In this document: piece after piece, positions 23,672 through 32,251 of the stretch
Layout of the letters: each line of letters opens with the position of its first letter
Numbering within the stretch: position 1 is the first letter of the stretch
Assembly (NCBI GenBank): GCA_946404585.1
Contig: CAMJEC010000003.1
Location: 1 to 35,821, forward strand
Length of the DNA: 35,821 nucleotides
From: an uncultured Caryophanales bacterium
GTDB taxonomy: Bacteria > Bacillota_I > Bacilli_A > RFN20 > CAG-826
Direction of reading: 5' to 3'
The notes under the pieces: generated by a model
Database searches by the model: none
What the model was told of the DNA's origin: nothing
What the model saw: only the letters and a program-made list of their open reading frames with translations
Program-made: the position numbers and the translations under genes

Positions 23672-23695
23672 AAAAAAGGAGGTCTAAGCCTCCTT
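23672..23695 (-). terminator. Rho-independent terminator after the PrsA-like lipoproteins
   Basis: On the minus strand AAGGAGG / CCTCCTT with loop CTTAGA is followed by TTTT. Confidence 0.88.
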
Positions 23696-23709
23696 AATTG
23701 TTATTTTGA

Positions 23710-25578
23710 TTAATCGAATAATTCTGGGAATGTTGATTTGAAGTAATCGTAGACTTTTGTGTCATGATACTTGATATCCATCTTTTCGACCCAATGTTTC
23801 TTGGACAATGTTTGATATGTATCATTGCTTGCAACTAATTGGACGATTTCGTTAATGTAGTTTTCAAGTTTGTTCATGGCATCGGTTAATTCATTACCTT
23901 CTAAATCAGCATATGTTGCTTTATTGAGAACTTTACTCTTAATCGCATCTTCCACTAAGACGAGATAGTAGGTGTTATCGCTCTTGAAGAGAATGTCGTT
24001 TTGGACTTTTTCATCAGCGATTCTGCTTGTCTTTCTGAGGAAGTATTGGTTGTTGATCTTACCAACGACGTTGACGAGGTTTTTGCTACCAGCAACTTCG
24101 TTTGTCTTCCATTCGTTAGCGGTTGTGTCGTATGAGTATTCAACACAATCTTCACCGAGTAAGGCGTTAGCAACGTTGATATCGAATAATTGATTCTTGA
24201 TGTTATCTGGTAAATCACTGACACCGACGGATTTCACATACCAACCTGTGGATGTGTAGTCTTTTAATTGAAGCTCACGTGTCTTGATTTCTTGACCAAC
24301 TTTAACTGTGTAAGCACCGCTATTGGTGTATGTGCTTTCGTTTTCAGATAATTTTGGGTTGTTATCAATCTTCTTGAATTCTTCCATCATGTTGCCATAG
24401 TTGGTGCCTTCGAAGTATTTGTAATCAACACCTTGAACAGTGGTTTGTGCTGGGGTGCCAAATGCTTCAACGGATAACTTATAGGCAGGATATGTGTCGA
24501 CTTGGTTGGCTGTATCTCTCATGAACGCACCAATCCAAGCTTCGGAGACAGTCTTGAAGGAATCGAGTGTGATAGCGTCTGCACGATCTTTATTGAAGAT
24601 GTAGTTGTTAACGAATTTCTTCATTAAGTCTTCGGCTTTACCGATGTACTTGCTATCTTCAGTGATGGATAAGACACTGATGTGTCTAGCAGATGTACGG
24701 CCTAATGTGTCGTAGGATTCATCGAGAATGTATTGTTCAACGAGAAGTTGACGATAGATATCTGGGATGAGTTTGTCTTCGACATAGGTCGCATCTTGTG
24801 TCTTTTCTTCCGCTTGGTCTAACGCCGCATTGCTTTGGTAGTTAGCACGGTGGAGGATGAAGTCAGGATTGCCTTCGATGTTTTCAGCTTGATCTTTGAA
24901 GACTTCGTAATCTTCGACGTCAGCTGTTAAGACACCTTCGAAGAGTTCAGCACCTGTTAATGCGCGAACATTGTTTTCAATGTCAGCAGCAAGAGAACGT
25001 AAGTACTTTTCTTCTTTGAAAACGTTTCTTTCGCTGTAGGAACCACCAGAGATGGCGGAATATAATTTTTCAGCGATACGTTTTTCAATGGTTTCCCATT
25101 TTTGATTTAAACGTGCATATTCGGATTCGCTTGGAGTGGCATCATCAGCGACTTCTTTGTTAGCGTCGTCGACACGATGACCAGCTTTGTTCTTGGTCCA
25201 ATAAGCACTGTGAGCTTTAATGAAGTCATCAGCTTTCTTTTTGTCGCCGTTTTTATAAGAATTAACAGCTTCTTTTAAGGTGATTTCTTCACTACCTTCT
25301 TTAGCGGTGACTTTGTTGTAGTTACCAAAGACGCTAATGGAGTATTGATATAACAATTCATTTAAGACATCTTGGGCAAGGTTGCCATCACGATATGCAT
25401 CGTAGATATCTTTGAAATTGTTGTTGTAGATTGTGCCATCATAACCAGTGACTGTGACGACTGGAGAGTTTTTATCATCATAAGCCTTTGGCTTGGCAAT
25501 AATGTCATCACTACATGAGGCGAGAGCGAATGTGCTGAGTAACGCGATTGCGGATACTTTTAAGATATTTTTACGCAT
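23710..25578 (-). CDS. PrsA/SurA-like lipoprotein with degenerate parvulin domain
   Basis: 622 residues. Signal peptide ends ALASC, lipidated at C22. The N-terminal region (about 40-100, VVTVTGYDGTIYNNNFKDIYDAYRDG) and helical mid-part resemble its upstream neighbour and the SurA/PrsA chaperone domain. In the middle a parvulin-like beginning (RHISVLSITED) is present but the usual downstream Gly-rich GGDLG-type motif is not evident. It is likely an extracytoplasmic chaperone or foldase whose isomerase activity may be lost. It starts within the end of the upstream gene (8-base overlap, ATG before TAA), so the pair is co-expressed. Confidence 0.7.
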   Translation of the reverse strand: MRKNILKVSAIALLSTFALASCSDDIIAKPKAYDDKNSPVVTVTGYDGTIYNNNFKDIYDAYRDGNLAQDVLNELLYQYSISVFGNYNKVTAKEGSEEITLKEAVNSYKNGDKKKADDFIKAHSAYWTKNKAGHRVDDANKEVADDATPSESEYARLNQKWETIEKRIAEKLYSAISGGSYSERNVFKEEKYLRSLAADIENNVRALTGAELFEGVLTADVEDYEVFKDQAENIEGNPDFILHRANYQSNAALDQAEEKTQDATYVEDKLIPDIYRQLLVEQYILDESYDTLGRTSARHISVLSITEDSKYIGKAEDLMKKFVNNYIFNKDRADAITLDSFKTVSEAWIGAFMRDTANQVDTYPAYKLSVEAFGTPAQTTVQGVDYKYFEGTNYGNMMEEFKKIDNNPKLSENESTYTNSGAYTVKVGQEIKTRELQLKDYTSTGWYVKSVGVSDLPDNIKNQLFDINVANALLGEDCVEYSYDTTANEWKTNEVAGSKNLVNVVGKINNQYFLRKTSRIADEKVQNDILFKSDNTYYLVLVEDAIKSKVLNKATYADLEGNELTDAMNKLENYINEIVQLVASNDTYQTLSKKHWVEKMDIKYHDTKVYDYFKSTFPELFD

Positions 25579-27400
25579 AGTAGTAATAATCTCCTTCCTC
25601 AGTGAATTTTAAGTATGTTGGGTCGGTTGTGGCTGTTGGTTCATCAAATAATTTGAAGAAGTCATCAGCGACCTTTTCAGGAACAAGACGTGTTAATGTT
25701 GGGGACATTGCACCAGTAATAGCGTTCTTTGTGGTGTATTCAGCATCACGGTTATATTCTTGGAGTTCTAACATTTCTGTATATGTTCTCCAGTCTTCCG
25801 CTAAACCTTGTTCTTGCTTATAAGCATTGTTTTCTTGTTGAGCTTTGATATAAGCGTCAATTCGATCACCTAAACCTTCAGCAGCATCTTTGAATTCGAT
25901 GGAGACTTGGGTCTTGAGGTAGTTGTATAAACGATAGTCATATGTTTTGTCGAAGGACTTAACATTATTTAAGATATCGTCTGCACGTGTTTTGTAATCA
26001 GAAATTTCAGAGCTTTGGATGTAGTTGACATAGGATCTGGCGTTTGGATTGTAGCCTTCTTCACCTGGTAATTTTGTATCGTAGTATGTGGCGAATTCAG
26101 CGTAATCATACATGGATTCTTCAATGACCATGAAGTGAATACCGAATTGGCTACGAACACCAACGATAACGTTACCTTTTTCATCAACTAAGTAACCTTG
26201 AGCGTTGAATCTTGGTAAGTTTGCATCGTAAACAGTGTTACTAGCGAGATTATCAAATTCATCACTTGGGTTAGCTAATGTGCTGTAGTCAGCTCTCTTA
26301 GCATTCTTGATAACGAAAACGTTATGTAAGTTGAAGTACTTATTCCAAACAATGTTTCTTGGATATAAAGCAGTGGAACCACCGGCTAATTTATTCTTAT
26401 TAGCATCGGTTGTAACTTCAGCGTATTCACCAAGTTTAACGAAAGCTTCGTATGGAACTTCAACGACGTTCGCTGGTAAAGCGTTTTTGACATCATCAGT
26501 GATACCTAAACCGGCTTTGATTGTTGCAGCAGCAGCATCAGCAGCGTTAGCGGCATCATAAAGGTTGTCATAAGCATATAAACCTAAGCGGAATTCGTTG
26601 ACCATTGTTTGACCGATGGAAGAAGCAACGTTTGTAACGATACCAACATCGCCACCTTTATCAGCGGATGTATCTTCACTCTTTAAAGCGGTTTCAGTGA
26701 ATGTCTTTTCACCTTTGGCCAAAGTTTGAACGACATCGTAAAGTTTCTTAGATTGTTCTTCGGAAATTGTACCTTTATAGAACTTTTCATCGGCGTTGCC
26801 AGCTTCATCAACCTTCACTAAGATATGACGGATGTGATATGGCATAGCTGGTTTGACATCTTTTTCAGCGGATGTACCATCAGCTTTGATACCTAAGAAT
26901 TCTTCTTTTAAACCTTCAGCTGTGTATTCGTCAGCGAACCAGGTTTGCATGACAGATTTTTCTTCTTCGTAGATGAAATATTCTTTTAAGCCTTTTTCAT
27001 CTTCGACATTTTTACTTTCGAGGATTGCTTTCCACTCAGTGTCGTAACTGGTACCATTGTTCTTGGCGTTTTTATCAGCTTGTGCTTTTTGTTCTTTGAC
27101 TTGGTTTGTAGCCCATTTTTCAATTTCGTCGTAATTCTTTTCGCCTTTAAAGCCTTTTTCTTTAAATTCATAACGAATTAAGACTTCTAAGATTTTGTCA
27201 TAGAACTTGCTGATACCATTTGTTGTACCGTTGTAGGCATTGTAAACATCGTCAGTTAAAAGAGCGATCTTTTCTTTACTACCGTAAGGAGTAAATGTAG
27301 CGATTGCTTTTTTATCTGAAGTGACGTTGCCACAAGCGGACAAAGCCATAGCAGCAATGAAGCCAGTAACTAGTGTTATTGATAGTTTACTTTTCTTCAT
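25571..27400 (-). CDS. PrsA-like foldase lipoprotein with parvulin peptidyl-prolyl isomerase domain
   Basis: 609 residues. Signal peptide ends ALSAC, lipidated at C23. A SurA/PrsA-type helical N-terminal domain is followed by a parvulin domain (about 185-290) starting YHIRHILVKVDE and containing SADKGGDVGIV, then a long C-terminal region with GIHFMVIEESMYDYA, which looks like the closing strand of a parvulin core interrupted by a long insertion. It would help fold secreted proteins on the outer face of the membrane. ATG 27400 with AAGGAGAG ahead is preferred to a start 78 bases earlier, which would add an unlikely extension before the signal peptide and sits over the promoter. Confidence 0.85.
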   Translation of the reverse strand: MKKSKLSITLVTGFIAAMALSACGNVTSDKKAIATFTPYGSKEKIALLTDDVYNAYNGTTNGISKFYDKILEVLIRYEFKEKGFKGEKNYDEIEKWATNQVKEQKAQADKNAKNNGTSYDTEWKAILESKNVEDEKGLKEYFIYEEEKSVMQTWFADEYTAEGLKEEFLGIKADGTSAEKDVKPAMPYHIRHILVKVDEAGNADEKFYKGTISEEQSKKLYDVVQTLAKGEKTFTETALKSEDTSADKGGDVGIVTNVASSIGQTMVNEFRLGLYAYDNLYDAANAADAAAATIKAGLGITDDVKNALPANVVEVPYEAFVKLGEYAEVTTDANKNKLAGGSTALYPRNIVWNKYFNLHNVFVIKNAKRADYSTLANPSDEFDNLASNTVYDANLPRFNAQGYLVDEKGNVIVGVRSQFGIHFMVIEESMYDYAEFATYYDTKLPGEEGYNPNARSYVNYIQSSEISDYKTRADDILNNVKSFDKTYDYRLYNYLKTQVSIEFKDAAEGLGDRIDAYIKAQQENNAYKQEQGLAEDWRTYTEMLELQEYNRDAEYTTKNAITGAMSPTLTRLVPEKVADDFFKLFDEPTATTDPTYLKFTEEGDYYYYA

Positions 27401-27434
27401 TTTTAACTCTCCTTTTTCAAATAACAGCGCGAAT

Positions 27435-27463
27435 ATTATAAATATTCTAATTTTTTTATGCAA
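27435..27463 (-). promoter_or_regulatory. Promoter of the PrsA-like operon
   Basis: On the minus strand TTGCAT, 17 bases, TATAAT. Initiation is expected near 27428, giving a leader of about 28 bases with AAGGAGAG. Confidence 0.82.
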
Positions 27464-27466
27464 CAA

Positions 27467-27480
27467 GTTTGTTAACAAAC
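27467..27480. repeat. Perfect 14-bp palindrome upstream of the prsA-like promoter
   Basis: GTTTGTTAACAAAC is its own reverse complement. It lies three bases behind the -35 element of the minus-strand promoter in the divergent region, so it may bind a dimeric regulator. Confidence 0.5.
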
Positions 27481-27486
27481 CGCTTC

Positions 27487-27530
27487 TTATCGTATGAAAA
27501 GCATGCTCTTAAAAACAAAAATTATCGTAT
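27487..27530 (+). repeat. Direct repeat TTATCGTAT (two copies) upstream of sufC
   Basis: Identical nine-base copies lie at 27487-27495 and 27522-27530, 35 bases apart; the second ends four bases before the -35 element of the suf promoter. Possible activator or repressor site. Confidence 0.45.
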
Positions 27531-27533
27531 CGT

Positions 27534-27562
27534 TTGCTTATATAGTTTCTTATAAGTAGAAT
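27534..27562 (+). promoter_or_regulatory. Promoter of the suf operon
   Basis: TTGCTT (27534-27539), 17 bases, TAGAAT (27557-27562), 27 bases before the sufC ATG with GAGG ribosome binding sequences between. Confidence 0.72.
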
Positions 27563-27588
27563 ATTTCACGGAATTTGAGGTAAGAGGT

Positions 27589-28407
27589 ATGTCTACTTTA
27601 AAAATAATCAACTTACACGCTAGTGTTGACGGAAAAGAAATACTTAAAGGCGTAAACCTTGAAGTCTCTGAAGGCGAGACAGTAGCGTTACTTGGTCCTA
27701 ACGGACACGGCAAATCGACACTTTTAAGTGTCATCATGGGTCATCCAAGATACGAAGTCACAGAAGGCAGCATTTATTTTGATGATAAAAATGTCTTAGA
27801 GTTATCTGTTGACGAACGTTCTAAACTTGGATTGTTCTTAGGCATGCAATCACCTAGTGAGATTCCAGGTGTCATTAACTCTGACTTTCTAAAGGCCGCA
27901 GTTAATGCCCGCAGAGAAAAACCAATTTCTACATATAATTTTTATAAAGTATTAGACCAAGCCACAAAAGAATTAAAAATGCCATTCGATTTAGCGACTA
28001 GATCATTAAACGAAGGTTTCTCCGGTGGTGAAAAGAAAAGAAATGAAATCCTTCAAATGGAATTATTAAAACCAAAACTCGCGATGCTTGATGAAATCGA
28101 CTCTGGTTTAGACGTTGATGCTATGCAAGTTGTTGCTGATGTCATTAATAAAGAAAAAGCTGAAGGTCATGGTTTCCTTGTGATTTCTCACTATGCTCGT
28201 TTGTTTGACATGATCCACCCAACAAGAGCGGTCGTTATGATTAATGGTCGTATCGTTTTAGATGGTGGTCCAGAAATCTTCAAACGTATTGACCAAACTG
28301 GCTATGAATTCATCAAGACAGAATATGGTGTCAATATTGAAAAAGACGATGTTGAAATGAATAAAGTTTCCATCGGTACATGCGCTGTGAAGGAAAGCAT
28401 TAAGTAA
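27589..28407 (+). CDS. sufC: Fe-S cluster assembly ATPase SufC
   Basis: 272 residues. ABC-type ATPase with Walker A GPNGHGKST, the SufC-specific LNEGFSGGEKKRNEILQM signature, Walker B AMLDEIDSGLDVDA and switch His in ISHYARLFD. It drives structural change of the SufB-SufD scaffold during cluster assembly. First gene of sufCDSUB, the order found in Bacillus. Confidence 0.96.
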   Translation: MSTLKIINLHASVDGKEILKGVNLEVSEGETVALLGPNGHGKSTLLSVIMGHPRYEVTEGSIYFDDKNVLELSVDERSKLGLFLGMQSPSEIPGVINSDFLKAAVNARREKPISTYNFYKVLDQATKELKMPFDLATRSLNEGFSGGEKKRNEILQMELLKPKLAMLDEIDSGLDVDAMQVVADVINKEKAEGHGFLVISHYARLFDMIHPTRAVVMINGRIVLDGGPEIFKRIDQTGYEFIKTEYGVNIEKDDVEMNKVSIGTCAVKESIK

Positions 28408-28408
28408 T

Positions 28409-29206
28409 ATGGAAAGAACTATTATTTCCAACGTCAAAAATACTATCTCCAGTGGTGATTATTTCATCGATGGTGCTTTTCTATCTGGTGAGAAAGTCGA
28501 AATCGAAATAGAGGTTAATTCAATTTGCGATATTCTTTTAGATAATTTAAAAGATATTAAAGATTTAAATATTGTTATTAATCAAGATAGTAATGTTAGA
28601 TTATCATTCATCGCTGAAGATGAAATGAAATCATCAAATATCAATATTACAGTGAAGAATAACGCAACACTTAATGGCTATTTCGCTGATTTTGCAGAGA
28701 AAACACTAGAACATCACTGTAAGGTCAACTTAGTGGAAGAAGGTGCTACATGCACATATAAAGTAGCTTCTTTAGTCGCTGGTGAAGATAAAAAACTAGT
28801 GGATGTTTCTATCGATCATGTTTCACCAAGAACGTATGGTAAATTTGATTGCTATGGAATCTGCAAAGATAAAGGTAAAATTGTCGTCGCTGGTACATCT
28901 CACGTCTTTAAAGGCGCGGTGAAAAGTAAAGCGCAACAAAATTCTAAAATTATGGTCTTTGATGAAAGCAGTGATGCTTCCACAAAACCAGTTTTAAAAA
29001 TTGATGAAAACGATCTTGAAGCCAGCCATGGCTCAGTCGTCGGTAAGATAAATGATGATCACTTATTCTACTTAACTTCACGTGGATTAAGTGAAGAAAC
29101 TGCTAAAGAATTAATTACTTGGGGTTACTTAAACCCAATTCTTGAAGGCTTCAAAGAAGAAGACGTCAAAAATCATATTTCTTCTTTAATTGAAAGGAGA
29201 ATGTAA
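28409..29206 (+). CDS. sufD: Fe-S cluster assembly protein SufD (short form)
   Basis: 265 residues, much shorter than the roughly 420-440 usual for SufD. The beta-helix core and C-terminal domain are visible: VSIDHVSPRTYGKFDCYG, KAQQNSKIMVFDESSDASTKPVLKIDENDLEASHGSVVGKI (SufB/D signature with the family His) and FYLTSRGLSEETAKELITWGYL. The missing part is the N-terminal helical domain. It starts one base after sufC. The frame and its neighbours are intact, so the shortness looks like a lineage feature rather than a broken gene. Confidence 0.88.
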   Translation: MERTIISNVKNTISSGDYFIDGAFLSGEKVEIEIEVNSICDILLDNLKDIKDLNIVINQDSNVRLSFIAEDEMKSSNINITVKNNATLNGYFADFAEKTLEHHCKVNLVEEGATCTYKVASLVAGEDKKLVDVSIDHVSPRTYGKFDCYGICKDKGKIVVAGTSHVFKGAVKSKAQQNSKIMVFDESSDASTKPVLKIDENDLEASHGSVVGKINDDHLFYLTSRGLSEETAKELITWGYLNPILEGFKEEDVKNHISSLIERRM

Positions 29207-29207
29207 T

Positions 29208-30437
29208 ATGTACGACGTTTATAAGATTAGAAAAGAGTTCCCAATGTTAACAGGTGATATCAAGATGCAAAATAAGCCTCTTGTTTTCCTTGATAACTGC
29301 TCAACCACATTCAAACCACAATGTGTCATCGATGCAATCACTGAATATTATACAAAGTATAATAGTAATTCTCATCGTGGGGATTATGACTTATCTTATA
29401 AAGTTGACGTCATGATTGAAGATGCACGTAAGGAAGTTGCTACTTTAGTGAACGCTGAACAAAACGAAGTTGTTTTCACTGATGGGGCAACTGGTGCATT
29501 AAATTTAGTGGCCTATGGCTATGGCTTAAAGTTCCTTAAAAAAGGTGATGAAATCGTCATCAGTGTTGCAGAACATGCTTCTAATGTTCTTCCTTGGTTT
29601 AGAATCGCCGAATTAACAGGCGCGGTTATTAAATACGTTGACATCGTTGATGGCAAGATCCTTCCAGAGAACTTAAGAAAAGTCATGAGCAAGAACACTA
29701 AGATTGTTTCTTTAGCCCAAGTCGGTAATGTCTTAGGCTATGTCGCAGATGTGAAAGAATTTGCCAAGATTGCCCATGAATTTGGTGCAATTATGGTCGT
29801 CGATGGCGCTCAATCTGTACCACACTTAAAAGTCGATTTTAAGGACCTTGGTATCGATTTTCTCGCTTTTTCAGCGCATAAAATGTGTGGTCCAACCGGT
29901 GTTGGTGCTCTCGTTGGTAGATATGAACTATTAAACGCTATGGATCCATTTGTTTCTGGTGGTGGTATGAATTCAATCTTTAAAAAAGATGGTACTGTTG
30001 ATTACCGTCTACCTCCATACAAATTTGAAGCGGGTACACTTAATATCGCTGGTATTTTAGGCTTTGGTCGCGCGGTTAAATTTATTAAAGAAATCGGTAT
30101 TGAAAATATTCATAAACACGACGAAGAATTAATCGATTACGCTATCGAAAAGCTTAAAGATTATGAAAATATCATTATCTACAATAAGGATGCAAGAAAC
30201 GGTATCTTAACATTCAATATTAAAGGCGTTTTCCCACAAGATGAATCCACATTACTTAACTATAAAGGTATTGCCATTCGTTCTGGTGAACACTGCGCTA
30301 AATTATTAGATAACTATTTAGATACAAAAGCGACATGTAGAATGTCGATTTACTTATATACGTCAAAAGAAGACATCGATACATTCGTCGATGCAATTAT
30401 TAATGGAGGTGACATTTTAGATGCCTACTTTAACTAA
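29208..30437 (+). CDS. sufS: Cysteine desulfurase SufS
   Basis: 409 residues, class II (SufS-like) cysteine desulfurase. PLP-binding lysine is K225 in FSAHKMCGPTG; the persulfide-forming cysteine is C363 in RSGEHCAKLL. NSNSHRGDYDLSYKVD and DGAQSVPHLKVDF are conserved. It takes sulfur from cysteine and passes it to SufU. ATG 29208 with AAAGGAG ahead is chosen over ATG 29190, whose extra six residues lie across that ribosome binding site. Confidence 0.96.
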   Translation: MYDVYKIRKEFPMLTGDIKMQNKPLVFLDNCSTTFKPQCVIDAITEYYTKYNSNSHRGDYDLSYKVDVMIEDARKEVATLVNAEQNEVVFTDGATGALNLVAYGYGLKFLKKGDEIVISVAEHASNVLPWFRIAELTGAVIKYVDIVDGKILPENLRKVMSKNTKIVSLAQVGNVLGYVADVKEFAKIAHEFGAIMVVDGAQSVPHLKVDFKDLGIDFLAFSAHKMCGPTGVGALVGRYELLNAMDPFVSGGGMNSIFKKDGTVDYRLPPYKFEAGTLNIAGILGFGRAVKFIKEIGIENIHKHDEELIDYAIEKLKDYENIIIYNKDARNGILTFNIKGVFPQDESTLLNYKGIAIRSGEHCAKLLDNYLDTKATCRMSIYLYTSKEDIDTFVDAIINGGDILDAYFN

Positions 30438-30849
30438 CGATATGATGAGATCCATCATCATGGACCATTATTCTGATCCACAAAATAAACACCAACCTCC
30501 TAAGGAAGGCTATGAAAAAGTCCATATGCACTCTGATAACTGCATTGATGATTTAGATATCTTTTTACTCGTAGAAGGTAACATTATCACTGATGCTTGC
30601 TTTGATGGAACAGCTTGCACAATCTCAACATCAAGTACAGATATTATGTGTGATTTATTAAAAGGAAAAGAAATCACTGAAGGCAGAAAGATTATCGATG
30701 CCTTCCATCATATGATGCACGAAGAAGAATTCGATGCAGAATTACTAGATGAAGCAATCGTGTTTATTAACACAAGTAAACAAGCAGCACGAATCAGATG
30801 CGCAACCATCGGTTGGAATGCCGCAGAAGAGATTCTAAAGGATAAGTAA
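30421..30849 (+). CDS. sufU: Zinc-dependent sulfurtransferase SufU
   Basis: 142 residues. The zinc ligands of SufU are all present with nearly identical numbering to Bacillus: C41 and D43 (DNCIDD), C66 (GTACTISTSS) and C127 (RIRCATIGWNA). It accepts sulfur from SufS. It overlaps the end of sufS by 17 bases, with GGAGG inside sufS. Confidence 0.96.
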   Translation: MPTLTNDMMRSIIMDHYSDPQNKHQPPKEGYEKVHMHSDNCIDDLDIFLLVEGNIITDACFDGTACTISTSSTDIMCDLLKGKEITEGRKIIDAFHHMMHEEEFDAELLDEAIVFINTSKQAARIRCATIGWNAAEEILKDK

Positions 30850-30850
30850 T

Positions 30851-32251
30851 ATGTCAAAAGACGAAGTTAAATTCCAAGAAGATTATAAATACGGTTTCAA
30901 AGACAAAGATACTTCTATTGTTAACACAGGCATTGGTCTTACCGAAGAAGTTGTTAGACAAATATCCAAGTTAAAAGGCGAACCAGAATGGATGCTTGAG
31001 TTCAGGCTCAAAGCTTTTAAAGCATTCCAGGAAATGCCTATGCCAAGTTTTGGTCCAGATTTATCAATGCTCAATTTTGATTCCTATACATACTTTACTC
31101 GTATGGCTAATGGTGAAGCAAAATCATGGGACGATGTTCCTGAAACTGTTAAAAACACTTTCCAAAAATTAGGTATCCCAGAAGCAGAACAAAAATATCT
31201 TGCTGGTGTATCCACTCAATATGAATCCGAAGTTGTTTACCATAACATGCTTAAAGAAGTGGAAGAAAAAGGTGTTATTTTCCTTTCCACAGATATGGGT
31301 TTAAAACTTTATCCTGAAATCTTTAAGAAATATTTTGGTACAGTAGTGCCAATTAGAGATAACAAATTCTCCGCTTTAAATGGTGCTTGCTGGTCAGGTG
31401 GCTCTTTCGTTTATGTACCAAAAGGTGTGCATTTAGAAAAGCCACTACAATCCTATTTCAGAATTAACAATGAAAAGACTGGCCAATTTGAAAGAACATT
31501 AATCATCGTTGATGAAGGCGCAGATGTCCACTACGTGGAAGGTTGTACTGCTCCAGCATATTCTAAAGAATCATTACACTCAGGTGTGGTGGAAATTATT
31601 GTTTTAAAGAACGCTAAATGCCGTTATTCCACAGTGCAAAACTGGAGCACAAATATCGTTAACTTAGTTACTCAAAGAGCCATTTGCTATGAAGGTGCTT
31701 CTATGGACTGGATTGATGGTAACGTTGGTTCAGGCACCAATATGAAATATCCAGCGGTTATCTTAGCTGGGGAAGGCGCTAAAGGTACATGTATCTCTAT
31801 CGCTGTCGCTGGTAAGGGTCAATATCAAGATGCTGGTTCAAGAATGATTCACTTAGCAAGTAATACCTCATCCACAATTATTTCTAAATCAATTGTTAAG
31901 GGTGGTGGTGTTGCTAACTATCGTGGCACCGTTAGACACATGAAAAACGCTAAAAACTGCAGAAGCCATGTTGAATGCGATACTTTAATTCTTGATGAAC
32001 AATCTTATAGTGATACCATTCCAAATAACGAAGTTAAAAATAATACTTCCTATATTGAACATGAAGCCACAGTGAGTAAAATATCTGAGGATCAATTATT
32101 CTATTTGATGTCACGTGGTATTTCTGAAAAAGATGCCACTCAAATGATTATCATGGGATTCATTGAACCATTCAGTAAAGAACTCCCAATGGAGTATGCA
32201 GTTGAATTAAATCAACTTATTAAAATGGATATGGAAGGTAGTGTCGGTTAA
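30851..32251 (+). CDS. sufB: Fe-S cluster assembly scaffold SufB
   Basis: 466 residues, full length. Signatures include FSALNGACWSGGSFVYVPKGVHLEKPLQ-type core (WSGGSFVYVPKGV), VHYVEGCTAPAYSKESLHSG with the conserved Cys of the scaffold, CRSHVECDTLILDE and the C-terminal FYLMSRGISEKDATQMI shared with SufD. It is the platform on which SufC, SufD, SufS and SufU build clusters. One base separates it from sufU and its stop overlaps mnmG by one base. Confidence 0.97.
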   Translation: MSKDEVKFQEDYKYGFKDKDTSIVNTGIGLTEEVVRQISKLKGEPEWMLEFRLKAFKAFQEMPMPSFGPDLSMLNFDSYTYFTRMANGEAKSWDDVPETVKNTFQKLGIPEAEQKYLAGVSTQYESEVVYHNMLKEVEEKGVIFLSTDMGLKLYPEIFKKYFGTVVPIRDNKFSALNGACWSGGSFVYVPKGVHLEKPLQSYFRINNEKTGQFERTLIIVDEGADVHYVEGCTAPAYSKESLHSGVVEIIVLKNAKCRYSTVQNWSTNIVNLVTQRAICYEGASMDWIDGNVGSGTNMKYPAVILAGEGAKGTCISIAVAGKGQYQDAGSRMIHLASNTSSTIISKSIVKGGGVANYRGTVRHMKNAKNCRSHVECDTLILDEQSYSDTIPNNEVKNNTSYIEHEATVSKISEDQLFYLMSRGISEKDATQMIIMGFIEPFSKELPMEYAVELNQLIKMDMEGSVG

